Source of the DNA: Chrysomallon squamiferum
Taxonomy: Eukaryota > Mollusca > Gastropoda > Neomphalida > Peltospiridae
Assembly (NCBI GenBank): GCA_012295275.1
Contig: CM022671.1
Coordinates: forward strand, 7,395,227 to 7,459,226
Reading direction: 5' to 3'
Length of the DNA: 64,000 nt
In this document: positions 1 through 12,131 of the stretch, in pieces
Layout of the letters: every line of letters begins with the position of its first letter
Position numbering within the stretch: position 1 is the first letter of the stretch
Made by a program: the position numbers and the translations under genes
The notes under the pieces: generated by a model
Seen by the model: the letters and a program-made list of their open reading frames with translations, nothing else
What the model was told of the DNA's origin: nothing
Database searches by the model: none

Positions 1-238
1 AGCTTTTAAAAAAAAAAAATTAATAATAATGGTAAAATGAAATACATATAGTATAGAGTCATTTTGCTAGAAGAGTTTATTAGTGATTGGTGCATTATAT
101 TGTACGTCTAAATGTCTAATAATATTATGATCTTTCTGTTCATTTTGAAATGTGATGGACAGTTATTTGACAAATAATTTTTAATTTTTGAATTTCTGTT
201 CTATCAGTAACATTTTGTTGAAATGTTTTGTTTTTAAG

Positions 239-2554
239 GTTATGCGAGATCGTGTAAGGAGTTAAAGGAACTGACAACAATTCGAATGGATGGAGATTAT
301 AAAATACTGGTTAACAACCAGCTTGTCACTGTAAGTGTTAACTCTTCATTTTCTTTCTTTTAGTAAAATAAGTTAATATAAGATTGTAAGTCATTGTAAA
401 TCCTGATCAGATCTTGACTGTTAGCCAGAATTATCAGGCCAACAGATTACCGAAATATAGACAACTCATAGTTAATTATGTTATATTATTATTTTCTTCA
501 TTTTTGTTAGCTGTAGATGAATATATATTCCATCATGCATTCTGATGTGAACAGGTTTTCTATCCCTATTCTTGAGCCAGGTAATATTAATTAGAAGCCA
601 TTTAATTATCATAAATTAGTTATTTGTTTTGAAGCAAGAAATAAACACAATTGTGAAAAATTCAGACAAAAGGAAAAGAATATATAAAGCAGTGTACCAA
701 ATTTCTTGTTATTTTTCAGATATACTGTAAAAATATGAGGAAGCAAACTCCATTAGAATATTTAACATTGTCAAGAAATGATAATTATGCTGAGGTGTTT
801 GACAAGAGGTTTGTTTTAATTTCACATTTAGTTTTCATTTAAAAAAAAATAAAGAAGATCAAAACATTCCATCTTTAGTTGCATGAATTTCATAAGGAGA
901 AATAACTATATTTATTATTTAATGTAGTAATGATATTTATATTATGTAGATAATTTTCAGTAATCTGAAATATCTAATTTTTGAAATTTGAAAAATGTTA
1001 AAGTAATAATTGTTCAAATTTTAAAGACAGAAGTAATAATATTAATTTTTATTAAAATACGAGCAATATTTGTATTAAATAAATAATATAAAGATATATG
1101 ATACAATTTAATGTTGCGATGTAATGCATTAAAATGGTAACATTCAGTAATCTAATAAGCATAATGTTTTTTACCTACTTCCCAAATAATTATAATGTTA
1201 TTTAAAAATTGTTGAATTTTCTGCAGGTTAAAACGACCAAGAGTATGTCCATACAATGGTTCAAGACCAGGTTATTGCAATAAATGTCGAAAGAAAAGCT
1301 ATCAGCAAGCAGGCAATACAACATATTCTAAAATTAGAGTGGATTTAAATACTTTAAAAATTATCTGTAAGTATGACTTAGTTAAATGAAAAAATCATTA
1401 TTTAAACACTTCAACAAAATGTAATTTTATTATTGATTAAGTATAAACAAGGGTTTTTAAAAACTATAATGATGATTATAAGAAGGGAAACCTATTGTTG
1501 CTGGTTTATGAACTGTTCTGGGGATTTAGTAAGAAATGTTTAATAAGACAGCAAAGCGTTTACTCCAACTTTTGACAAACCAAGGTGCCCTTATCCTGCC
1601 CCATGTTTTGGTATACAAAGAATCTTAAAAATATATTTTTATATATTTTGAATATTGCTTAGTATTGCCTCTTGAATATTAATTATTTAAGACCTTCTCT
1701 CTATTATTACTATTGTTACCATAATTTCAGCAAATGATGGAACATTTAGTACAGTTCATAGTGGCAAGTTCATTCCATATGGCACTGCTGGAGACTGTTA
1801 CAGTTCAGATGCCTGTCCTCAGGTCAGTATTATTATATTGTTTGTTTATTAAAGTGTGTGTGTGTGTGTTTTATATGCTTTTATAATCTTGTTTTTGTTT
1901 GGTGTTATTGTTTTTTGTTGTATTTAGGGCAGTTATTTTTTTTTAATGCTAATATATATATTTTTTTTAGGATTTAAAATTACATATTTTATACCTCACA
2001 GACTCACACACACACACAAGTATTGTTTATGTTGTTATTATTTCATTTGGAAGACATAATTTACAACACACACATATATATTAATGTATATGTATTAAAT
2101 TTTACATAAACAACTTTTTTTTTCAGGGACGTTTTAGCATTAACCTAGCAGGCACTGGATTCATTGTCTCTGCAAATACGACATGGACACTGGCTGGGAA
2201 CAAAGCTTCACAACGAATCTGGAGATTGAGGGTTTGTATTATAGGATTTGTCTTAATACTCTCTATATCAAGTGATATTTGATAATAAATATACTTACAT
2301 GCATTCATTTATCTTCATTGTAAACAGTACAGTTGATACTGGTTAGCTAACTTACAAAATAAAATATCTGATTTTTTACATGAAAGAATATCTTTAATAT
2401 TTTAATGTGTTGCTTAGTTTAAGAGTAGGACAGATTTAAATGTGTTGATATTTCATTACAGGATGGGGAGATAATCAGAGGAGTGTGTGGAGGTTATTGT
2501 GGAGTGTGCTCCCCTGATATGAAAACTGGCCTTCAGCTTCAACTCTTTCAATAA
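239..2554 (+). CDS. ADAMTS9/20 (GON-1)-like metalloprotease, C-terminal GON domain, 3' end of gene
   Basis: Six coding exons join in frame: 239-330, 720-808, 1227-1366, 1731-1822, 2127-2231 and 2462-2554, with TAA at 2552-2554. They give about 202 residues, close to the full length of the GON domain that ends ADAMTS9, ADAMTS20 and C. elegans GON-1. Visible landmarks are the spaced cysteines, a CPYNGSRPGYCNKC stretch, AGDCYSSDACPQGRFSINL, and a final CGGYCGVC followed by hydrophobic residues to the stop. All of these match my knowledge of the family. The metalloprotease, disintegrin-like, spacer and thrombospondin repeats would lie left of the window. Family members are secreted, cleave extracellular-matrix proteoglycans and act in cell migration; the GON domain is needed for some ER-to-Golgi functions. 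A poly(A) signal-like AATAAA overlaps the stop (2550-2555), and a donor-like GAG/GTAATA follows 11 bases later, so the 3' UTR layout is open. I cannot tell ADAMTS9 from ADAMTS20 ancestry, so no symbol is given. Confidence 0.9.
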
Positions 2555-2765
2555 AACATTTTGAGGTAATATTTAATTTTCAATTTTCAATTTTGGGTAT
2601 TCAGAAAAGTATACTTCAGTGGGCTGTTATGAATTTTTAAAGTTAAATTTTATACACACACACAGACACATATATATTATGAACATACACTTTTGAGAAA
2701 TCAAAAATGTTGAAGTAAGTAAAAATATTCAACATAAACTTAAATTTGACAAGCACATTGTTATT

Positions 2766-2799
<34 letters not shown>

Positions 2800-4109
2800 T
2801 TTTGTAACATTGATTAAATCTAATATTTTGATAATGATTTTTATATCGTTAAACACATTTTTTAACAATAGCTAGAAATTGCCTTGATTTCTTGTAACAG
2901 TAACTGGCATTCCTAAAAATGTAGCTGTTTATAACTTCATAACAATCATTTTTATTTAGGTTTCTCCAAAAGAAGGTATATTTATTCAATTATGTGGACA
3001 TTCGCATTAGTCATTTCATTGCATAAACAGTCTTTTTTACTGAAATAGATCTGTTTTGGGGATTTCTGCAAACCCTTCTAATAATGTTAATTTCATAATA
3101 TTTTATTTTTCAGAGAAATATAGACCTAGTCTTGGAAACAACTTGTACAGAAGTGTAAATAGTGTGATGTACAAATTGCAAGAATTCAAGCCTATATATA
3201 TTTGGACCAACTTATTTATTGTTGTAAGATATTTGATCCGTCCTGGCCCCAGGGTAATAGATGCTTGTAGCAGAAAAGCAATGAAAAGTTATACAGTTTG
3301 ATCAGTTTATAATGTTTGTGTATGCTTTTCTCTACTTTTGTTACTCGATTTTTTTTTTTTTTTTTTTTTTTTTTTTGTTGATATTTTTATATATTTTGCT
3401 CTTCATAAATGGACTATTTGTTTACTAGAAGTAGAAATCCTTTTTCAAATTCAACAATTTTTTTTTTTTTTAATGTATAATTTTGCTGATGTTTTTATGT
3501 CTGTTGATTTAATGTGCTGATAAGGTTTGTATTTCTGCTTCAGGATTTACTAATTTTGTTTGATCATATCTTTCATGAGAAGCAAGAGATTAAAATCCTT
3601 GTTTTGCCTTTAATAATGATTTTAAAAATAATAACATTTCAGTGTATTTTGTCACATATTTTGGTATTTTCTCTTCTTTTTTTTTAATGGGAAGTTAGAC
3701 ATTTTTTTTAGTAAATAACTAAATTTTTTGTTTTATTTATTATTATTATTACTATATTTTTAAATAAAAATATTTTCTATATTCATATTCTGATTAGGGT
3801 TCTATCTATTGATCTAAGTGGTTGGGAGCATAATTATTTAAGATATGACAAATTACATAGTCCTGTTACTATATTTGTTCTCAGTGCATTAGGTATGAAG
3901 GGGGAAAAACAAACTTTTTAAATACAACAAATATATAAAAATTCATTCACATGAGTATGAATTAATTATTATCTATGTGTTCAATTGATTTTCAATTAAC
4001 TAATTTACAGATTTACTACAAGTACTGTCTTTTGTTAGATATTTTCTTTTTTCAAAGTATACCCTGTGGTTAATGAAACACATCACTGAAAAGTTCTCAT
4101 ATCTGTAAT

Positions 4110-4490
4110 TTACATATCTTTGTACAAAATGACATTGCAAAAACAAAAAAATTCAAAAAGTAAGAAATATCAGCCACAGTATGTCTTCTTCAACATACTA
4201 TTAGGAAATAACAAATTATAGCAAATATGATACATCTATACTACTGTGGGATATATTTTACACGTGTGTATCCAAAAATGACATTGCAAATGCAGGAATG
4301 GCAGCCTTAGTTTATCTTCATGACTTTATTATTAGGAAAATAACAAATCAAAGAAAGATATTATAAGTCTGTAAGATATATTTTACATATCTGTATTTAA
4401 AATGATGTAGCCAAAGAAGGAAATGGCAGCTTGGATGCATTTTCATGAGTGTTATTGTCAGACTTTATTACTATGAAAATATCACATTTG
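4110..4490. repeat. Three-copy diverged tandem repeat, unit about 110-145 bp
   Basis: Three consecutive stretches (about 4110-4255, 4256-4380 and 4381-4490) share the same ordered words: TTTACA...TGT, AAAATGACATTGCAAA (or AAAATGATGTAGCCAAA), a GGCAGC-type word, then ACTATTAGGAAAATAACAAAT or a close variant. Divergence is substantial, so the array is old. No coding potential is visible. Confidence 0.6.
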
Positions 4491-6206
4491 CTTGATATTT
4501 ATTCACTTTGTTCATAACACCAAAAGTACACTTAAATACAGGATAATGATAAATGTTTTAATTTATACCAGATGTAATATTTTGATAAATATAGCATAAT
4601 ACCTCATACAAAGTTAGCAAAATACTCTTTTTAAAACTTATTTTTTACTTAAAATGTTCTGTATCGATTAATATAATTAATATATATACACTCAGCTTGT
4701 TTTGAGATTAAATTTTTACATTTTACAAAATAAAAGGACTTTTAAAGACTTGACCATTATTTAAAAGTAAACATTGTACTGAGAATTTAATATTTTTGAT
4801 TATTTTTGTTCAAGAAACAGAATTTTAGACCATGTCAACCTTGTCAGATGTTTTTATCTCTATTTGTTGTTAGTTGTTTTTACAGTCTTTAAGTAATAAC
4901 ATACAAATTATTATACTGAATTATAAACTATTTATTTTAACATTTAAAAAACTGGTTAACTAATTAAATTTCCTTCCTTCTTCTTTTTTTTGTTTGTTTA
5001 AAAGTTATTATTATTATTATTTGTTTTAAAGTGATGTCCATTTGCATTAGTCATACTTAGTTTTTCTTGATAGTACATTTCTTATCTGTGAATGTGTACG
5101 TATGGATGTCAGATGTTACTTGAACTGTGAATACCTCCATTATTTATAATCTCTTAGGATCAGCATTTAATTTTGGGTTTTCAAAAATAATTTATATGTA
5201 CATTTCATTTATATATTTGATTCTGGTCACATGTTATTTTGCTTTGTTGTTTTTATCATGTTATGTTTTGTCATGTATATATATTATATATTAAATGCTA
5301 TTAATATTGTATCTATGTAAATCTCATTGTTTAATATCTGATATTTGGTGTTAGAGAATTAAAAAATGATTATATTCAAACATGTCATTAATAGGTGGCA
5401 ATTGGTAATTTTTATATTTATTATACATTTGATGGATATTGAACTTCCATTAATATTCTTCATGGATGATGTTTGTGAAGATATTTTCAGTGTCTTGGTG
5501 AACATGGTAAAATAAAAAATACTTTAAATGACACTTATCAGCAGTTTGTTCACAGAAATGTTGCCATAAAGTGAATTAATGGCTGTAAGTCATTTAATTT
5601 TCTCAAACTGTTTTCATCAATGACATTGTCAGTATTTAGTAGTTATCAAGGCTGTTGAAGCTACATACAAAATTATTTGGATTTTTTAGTTGTATGAGTT
5701 TGATACTGTTAAATAAACCTAACGTTCATTGCAGACTTAACAAAATAATGCAGAACTACAATCTGGTTATTAAATTTAATATTTTAATCTTTCATTGTCA
5801 AAATGAACATTTTAATTTTCAGTATCAAAATGAATGTTTGAATCTTTCATTAATAATACAAAAGTAATAACAGAATTTCTGACATATATAGTCAAAGGTC
5901 TGTGTTAGTTACATTTACATACACCATATGTCAAGAATAATGTTGAGACAGTCATTTATCTAGATGTCTAATACGTTAAGATAGTTGTACATATTAAATT
6001 ATATCTGATTTTAGCTGCAGATGTTGCAGATTATCAGTATCTGAATTTATACAAAACAAACCCTACAGATAATTCAATTGTATCTGTATGCACTACACAT
6101 GCATGAATTTTTCAGTAGTTTGGCATATACTTACAGAGTTTAACACAAAGTTATGATTTTCTTTTTTCTCTGCTGACCTTTTAAGTGTACATGTGTACAC
6201 CAACAT

Positions 6207-6207
<1 letters not shown>

Positions 6208-6262
<55 letters not shown>
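6208..6262. repeat. (CA)n microsatellite
   Basis: Near-perfect CA dinucleotide run of about 54 bp, followed by imperfect CA and TA tracts to about 6315. Confidence 0.95.
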
Positions 6263-6263
<1 letters not shown>

Positions 6264-9200
6264 ATCACACCATCAATGTACAGTATATATACACACACAC
6301 ACATATATATATACTGATTAATATTCAAATATACACACACTGATAGTTATACACTTACATATGTGAAAAAAATAGAAAATTGTTTAATGAAAATATGGAT
6401 GGGCACTTTCAAATTGGAGGATCCAGACTCCAAATCTGGATCTATATCTGCATAAATAATTCAGTAGTACTAAGAATGCCAGAAATTTAGCTACACTCTG
6501 CAAATATCAGATACGTTTAAGTCAGCATAATAGATGTGTGATGCATCTTTAACAACTGTTTTTTTTAATTGTTTTTTTTTAACATAGTTTTATGATTTGC
6601 TCACTGCCAGCATAACCCAGATTACCTCACTGATTTATGTGATTTTTTTAGAGGCAATTTGATTTATCTTTATTTTTATTAATTTTATGAATTTTATTTT
6701 CTTTAATCTTTTTCAATGTCATATCTGTGATTAGACATTTTCAGTTACCTTTACCTGAAGGATCGTTTTTTCTTCTGTTTTATTTATTTATATATTTACA
6801 TATTTTATTATTATTATTATTCATATTTTATTATATAAAACAATTCATAACTATCACACAGTATTCTTTCAAATAAATACCACAATCATCACCTCAATGA
6901 CTGTTTGAAAGTTTTATGAACTATATTTTAGTGATAGTGATAGTCATACTGAAACACTCACATTACACTAGCTGCAACTTGATTATCTCTAATTATTTAG
7001 ATATAATGTAAGAGTTTTTCCCAAAGAAACTTGCCAGTACTTGGTAAATTAAACAATTTCAGATGCATTTTTTTCAGGTTACTTTATTATTATTTTTTAT
7101 GTTTTTTTTTTTTTTTTTGTGTGTGTGTGTGGAGATTTTTTGGTGGATTTTTTGACATTATAAGTAATTGGAACACAACCAAATTTAATGTTGTGCTCCA
7201 AGAATGGGATTATACCAGACATAACAACAAAAAAAAAAAAAAAAAAAATAACAGTAAAAGTTAAACAGTTAGCTTGGAATCTATCATGATTCTTTCTGAT
7301 TTATGTACAGACTATGATCTTTTGATTAGTAGTAAGCTTGAAATTAGCATGTTTTTATTATTTGATCATTTTAAAATTAATTACAGAAAATGTTAATTTG
7401 ATCTCAGGGCAAGAATTTTGCTAATTACAATAGAATACTGAAATCAGATTCTGCACCATGTTAGAAAAAGCCAGGAACAACATACATGACTGTACATAAT
7501 ATCTGTTTATCAAAAGTTTTTAGAATTTAACTGATAAGAATATATGAATATATGAATCCAAAGACAGATATGTAGGTAGGTAGGGATTATTTAATACTAA
7601 ATGTAATTACATTCTGTTGCTGTTCATTAGAAATCTTTGTAAATGATTTCAGTATTATAAATTAACAGTGAAATACTCATTAATTCTTAATAAAGATACA
7701 CTCAAGTTCCAGTGATAATTTGTTAAACATATTCAATTTCTGTATTGGTTATTACCACAGCAGAACTTTTAATTCTCTATATTACATGTGTATATATTCA
7801 AATTAGTTTCAGTATTTTTAATTTCAAAATTGGAAAGAATACTGTTTTTGTACAAAATGTTCTGGTCACAATTTTTCTGACGAGATTTTTATAAATAAAT
7901 CTTTTTTAATTTCTTAAATTATTATTTTATTTATTTATTATGTGTATATATATATAATTTCTTTTTAAATTTTCTCATAGGGACTACTTTTATTTGTTTT
8001 ACTTTATATTATAATTTTTCTTTTGCATTTATTTATATTCTTTGTGTTTTTGTTTTAATATATATTTTTAATTGGTTCAAAACTTTGTTTGCATTTCTGG
8101 TTAATTTGTGCATTGTATTGCAAAACAGCAGCTTTAAGAATAAAATCAGATTTTATTTTTGAAATATTGCCAATTATTTTACAAATAAGAACAATCTAGG
8201 AACAGAAACAAAATAAAAATAAAATGTTTAATTTTGTATATTAAGTCCAAATTTTATTCATTTTAAACATCACTTTATAATATAAGCATTAAAGGCATTA
8301 ATACATAAAAATGTATAAATATGGTTTTAATAACACATGAAGTATGGTTGGTGCCCATGTAATTATGATAATTTCAAAATATATCTTTCATTTGTATGAA
8401 ATCAAGCAAGCATAAATGTATTGTCATATATTTTATTTTGTAATTAACATGTAATGTTCAAAAATGTGAAGATGTTCATAATTTTATCACATTTTTATTA
8501 ACAATGTGAAGTATGCTGACATTCTGTTTATACTGCTGTTGGCTTGTAAATGTTTAGTGCTTCGTAACCAAAAAGAAATCACCAATTATGATTTTATACC
8601 ACTTTTGTAAATGCAATTTTTATGCATGTTTTGTATTAGTCTGAGTTGACCATTTAAACAGCTAGTCAAATAAAGAAAAGAAAAAAAAAATTAAAAAAAT
8701 AATCAAACAAAGAGCTAGTGAAATAACATCTGCAGTCAAAACAGTTAGTATTCCAAATTACTACTAAACAAAATATCTAAAGTTTGGATTAGTATTAAAA
8801 TTATGACAGGGTTCGGTGGGTTTAAATTTGATGTTATTGTTTTTGACTACTGTTTCACTAGACATCTTGAAATACTAGCTGATTTTGACTTCCTTTTTAC
8901 TAGCTGTTTTTTTTTTTTTTTTTTTTATGTATAATCTTCTGTACAAAGCTAAAGCTTTTTGTATTAATGGCAACAATTACTATTTTCATTTACCTCATTG
9001 ATAATGTTTTCTTGTGTGGCATCTGTGTGATCCTAAAAATATTGTAAATTTTTATTGTCTATTTATTATATTCTTATTTCTAGTATTTTTTTTTTTTTTT
9101 TGTTTATTATTATTATTATTATTATTATTAATGACCTCAAAAGTGAAGATGGAAACAAGAGATGGATTTTGTTATTAATTTTTTTAAATTATTATTTTTT

Positions 9201-9664
9201 TGTTAATATTATTATTAGCCTTACTGGTTAATAGTAATTCACCAAATCAGCCTTTCACAAAAAGAATTATTTTCAGATAAAATTATTATATGTAATGACA
9301 GTAATGATAATGAAAGTTACTGTCGTAATATAAACAATGAATCAGTAATGCTATGTCATTATTTTACTAAAACCAGTAATTTTACCAAAACAGTGATCAC
9401 CCTTCTTCCCAGCCACATAGTTTTCTGTTTCATATAGCTGTGTGTATGTATGTGTGTATTTGTGAGAAAATCGTTGTAATTTAATTCTTTATAATCAATT
9501 AAAGATGTTAATTTTTAGTGTTTGTTTTTGTGTCTGTGTACGTGACAAATGCCACATAAATAAATTTCAGTCAGTTTGAAGTTGTTTGTTATTTTTTATT
9601 TACAAATTATGAAGCCTTTGTATGGGTGAGTGGGTGTATATGTGTGTGAGTGCATGTAAGAGTG

Positions 9665-9693
9665 TGTGTGTGTGTGTATATATACATACATAC

Positions 9694-9725
<32 letters not shown>
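9665..9725. repeat. (GT)n-(TA)n microsatellite
   Basis: A GT run passes into CATA and then TA repeats. It ends exactly where the upstream SINE-like copy starts, so the tract may derive from or mark the edge of that insertion. Confidence 0.9.
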
Positions 9726-9727
<2 letters not shown>

Positions 9728-9729
<2 letters not shown>

Positions 9730-9865
9730 GTTTGAGTCTCGTCAGCAGCATCTGACAGGGTTTGTGAGGTCATGATTGTCCTGCACCAGTGCATTCCCAA
9801 ATATTGTCTATGAACAGTCTTTTCAGATGTACATAAGACAGAGAATATACATATTCCTAAAACTA
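9728..9865 (+). mobile_element. SINE-like element, 5'-truncated copy
   Basis: Begins with a GTTTGAGTCTC B-box-like word and then shares a long ordered match with 10053-10200: GCATCTGACAGGGTTTGTGA, a CTGCACCAGTGCATTCC word, AAATATTGTCT and ACATAAGACAGAGAATAT. The part before the B-box is missing and replaced by the TA microsatellite. Confidence 0.6.
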
Positions 9866-9989
9866 CATCCACCTTCCAGTGCCAGGTTTCCCACACAAAA
9901 CAGATTCACACAAAAATAAAGAAAGACAAAGAACGGCATGCTTCGTGGGAAGCAATGATTACCCTCAGTTGTAGAGCTAACTTTTTTAG

Positions 9990-10210
9990 GGTTGTATTGG
10001 TGGCTGAACAGTAACATTGTCTGCCTTCGGAGTGCAGGTGAGGGTGCCATACGTTCGAGTTTTATCAACAACATCTGACAGGGTTTGTGAGATCATAATT
10101 GGACTTTGTCCTCCTGCACCAGTGCATTCCGAAATATTGTCTGTGTGCAGAATCTATTCAGATATACATAAGACAGAGAATATTCAAAATCTTAAAACTG
10201 CATACATATA
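9990..10210 (+). mobile_element. tRNA-derived SINE-like element, fuller copy
   Basis: Has an A-box-like TGGCTGAACAG at 10001-10011 and a B-box-like GTTCGAGT at 10053-10060, the spacing expected of a Pol III tRNA-type promoter, with GTCTGCCTTCGGAGTGCAGG between them. The non-tRNA body (10061-10200) repeats at 9735-9865 in the same orientation. This is consistent with a tRNA-related SINE head plus body. Family name not known to me; no clean target-site duplication was identified. Confidence 0.55.
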
Positions 10211-11181
10211 TTCATGTATAAGATAATCAACCACATTGCATCATTACATGAATGGAGGTTATGGGTAACCCACAAAAACTTGGATACATCCTTTCACTCA
10301 ATACAAAACTCAAAGAAATTCTGTAAAATCATAAAATGAAATAAAACTCAGAAACTGAATTTAATATTTCACTTGCAAAAAACAACCCAAAAAAAAAAAA
10401 AAATGATAAACACTAACAAAATGTTTTCATACTGACATAAAACTACTTGAATAAAAAGTTAAAAGAAAAAAAAAAGTTCTAGATATTTAACTTCAGTATA
10501 ATAATAATAATAATGTAAGACTGATATTTTGTCCAAAAAAAATAGATGATTTTTGTTTTGTAAGTTCTTGTGTTCTGTAACTTAGATGAACAGTTCCCTA
10601 GATTTTATTTTTCCGATATTAGTTACCATATTAACCACAATGATAATGCCTTTTTTAAAAATGTATTTATTTAAATTAATTATAAAATAAATTTTTAAAG
10701 ATTACTTGATGTGGAATGATACTACAAAAAATGTCTTCAAAGTACACAAACTTATTTATTTATTTATTTATTTATTAGTTCATTTTAGCGTCCATTTGTT
10801 TTGTTTGTTGTTTTTTTGTTTTGTTTTTAATAAAATAAAAATTAGATTATTTAATTTTCTGTGATTCCATGTAGTTATATAAATCATGTATTTAATGTAA
10901 TATAATTTTCATGAAGCATTTTCTTTCTTTTTTCATTCTATTTTCTCAGTAAACAATAAATATCCCAAGTAGTTTGAATCAAGAATCATTAATAAATTTA
11001 TGTACGCAGAAACTAGAAAATCAGTCACACACACACACACAGAGCTTAAACCATCACTTTAACATTGAACAAGATATTTATTATTTATTTTCTGTATATT
11101 TCTTGTATCAGTACATTTCTTGTATCATATACCCTGATGAATGAATTTAATTGCCTTCATCTTATTCCATCTGGGTTATGT

Positions 11182-11222
<41 letters not shown>
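11182..11222. repeat. Long poly-T tract
   Basis: About 41 consecutive T upstream of the GANP gene. Similar long tracts recur at 3350-3376, 33164-33191, 39957-39980 and 44561-44590. Confidence 0.9.
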
Positions 11223-11225
<3 letters not shown>

Positions 11226-11330
11226 TTGATCATTATTCATTGTCTTCCTATCTTTTCTTTCTTTCTTTCTTTTTAATCGGTTAAATTAGTATTTCTTTTA
11301 TTTAATTATTTATGTATTTTTTGATCAAAA

Positions 11331-11382
11331 TGGAGCAAACTACTAAAAAAAAGAAGAGTAAAACATTCTATGAAATTGAAAG
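11331..11382 (+). other. Possible upstream exon / uORF of the GANP gene
   Basis: An ATG at 11331 opens an 18-codon lysine-rich frame (MEQTTKKKKSKTFYEIER) that ends in a consensus donor, AG/GTAAGTTT. An acceptor-like TTTGCAG lies at 12014-12020, but joining to it gives an in-frame stop within about ten codons. It is therefore not part of the main protein; at most it is a 5' UTR exon with an upstream ORF. The main start at 12132 gives a typical GANP N terminus. Confidence 0.25.
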
Positions 11383-12131
11383 GTAAGTTTTAGAACATTA
11401 TCTTTATGAGGAAAACAAATTCTAATTCTGTTTTAATATCTACTGTAACAATATAAATTAAACTTGTTAAACTAGGTCAAGTAGAGTGATGATAGCGGAT
11501 GTTTTAGGCTGTTATATAAAAAATGTGGCAAATTAAAGTCTGATTTACAAAGACCCCACAATACTTACTGGTTTTAAGAATACGACGGTCAAAAGCTAGT
11601 TTTTATTAGAGTGGAGAATCACAGAATTAAGGAGGAAATTGCAACGAAAAGATTTGCATGTCCGCGGTCTGCTTATCGTTCATTTAAACATTTAAATTTT
11701 TGTACGTATAGTGAAAGTTGTTAGTTAAAATTATCCAGTCAAATGACAACATTTCAGTTGGTAGTCGTGGATAAAAAATCTCACTTTAACTGATAATTAC
11801 GAATTAAGAACTTCTCAAGTCAAGTAGAAATGCACGGGAGTGCACTGATTCATTGAGTCGAGTGACGGAATTTTAAAAGCACGGGACTTCAAAAAATGAA
11901 ACCAGTGTGAAAAAATGGTACATCATATATAAAATGCTGTTCTGATGATTAATATATATAGTCTTATTTAAGTTACTTTATATTATATTAAATTTATTTA
12001 TTTATTTATTATTTGCAGGTTTTTGCATTATACATTAAATGATTAATGAAAGGTAAACAGGATTTTTCCCATATATAACAACTCTATCAGAAGACAACTA
12101 ATGACTGTTATTCCATTTTGATCAGTTAAGC

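Larger units (their letters stand above)
2555..11330. other. Intergenic region, no supportable gene
   Basis: About 8.8 kb of AT-rich sequence. Its beginning must contain the 3' UTR of the ADAMTS-like gene. The open frames seen here are short, low-complexity (Phe/Lys/Cys-rich runs translated from poly-T, poly-A or CA repeats) and show no splice logic. It does hold a three-copy diverged tandem repeat (about 4110-4490), a CA microsatellite (6208-6262), a TG/TA tract (9665-9725), two copies of a tRNA-like SINE tail (9728-10210) and a long poly-T tract (11182-11222). Confidence 0.6.

Noticed and set aside
2550-2555. AATAAA overlapping the ADAMTS-like stop as the functional poly(A) signal
   Set aside because: It would leave almost no 3' UTR; possible but not supportable without transcript data.
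11331-11382. ATG with 18 Lys-rich codons before a good donor as the true GANP start
   Set aside because: Splicing to the nearest acceptor gives a stop within about ten codons, whereas 12132 starts directly in the FG-repeat region.
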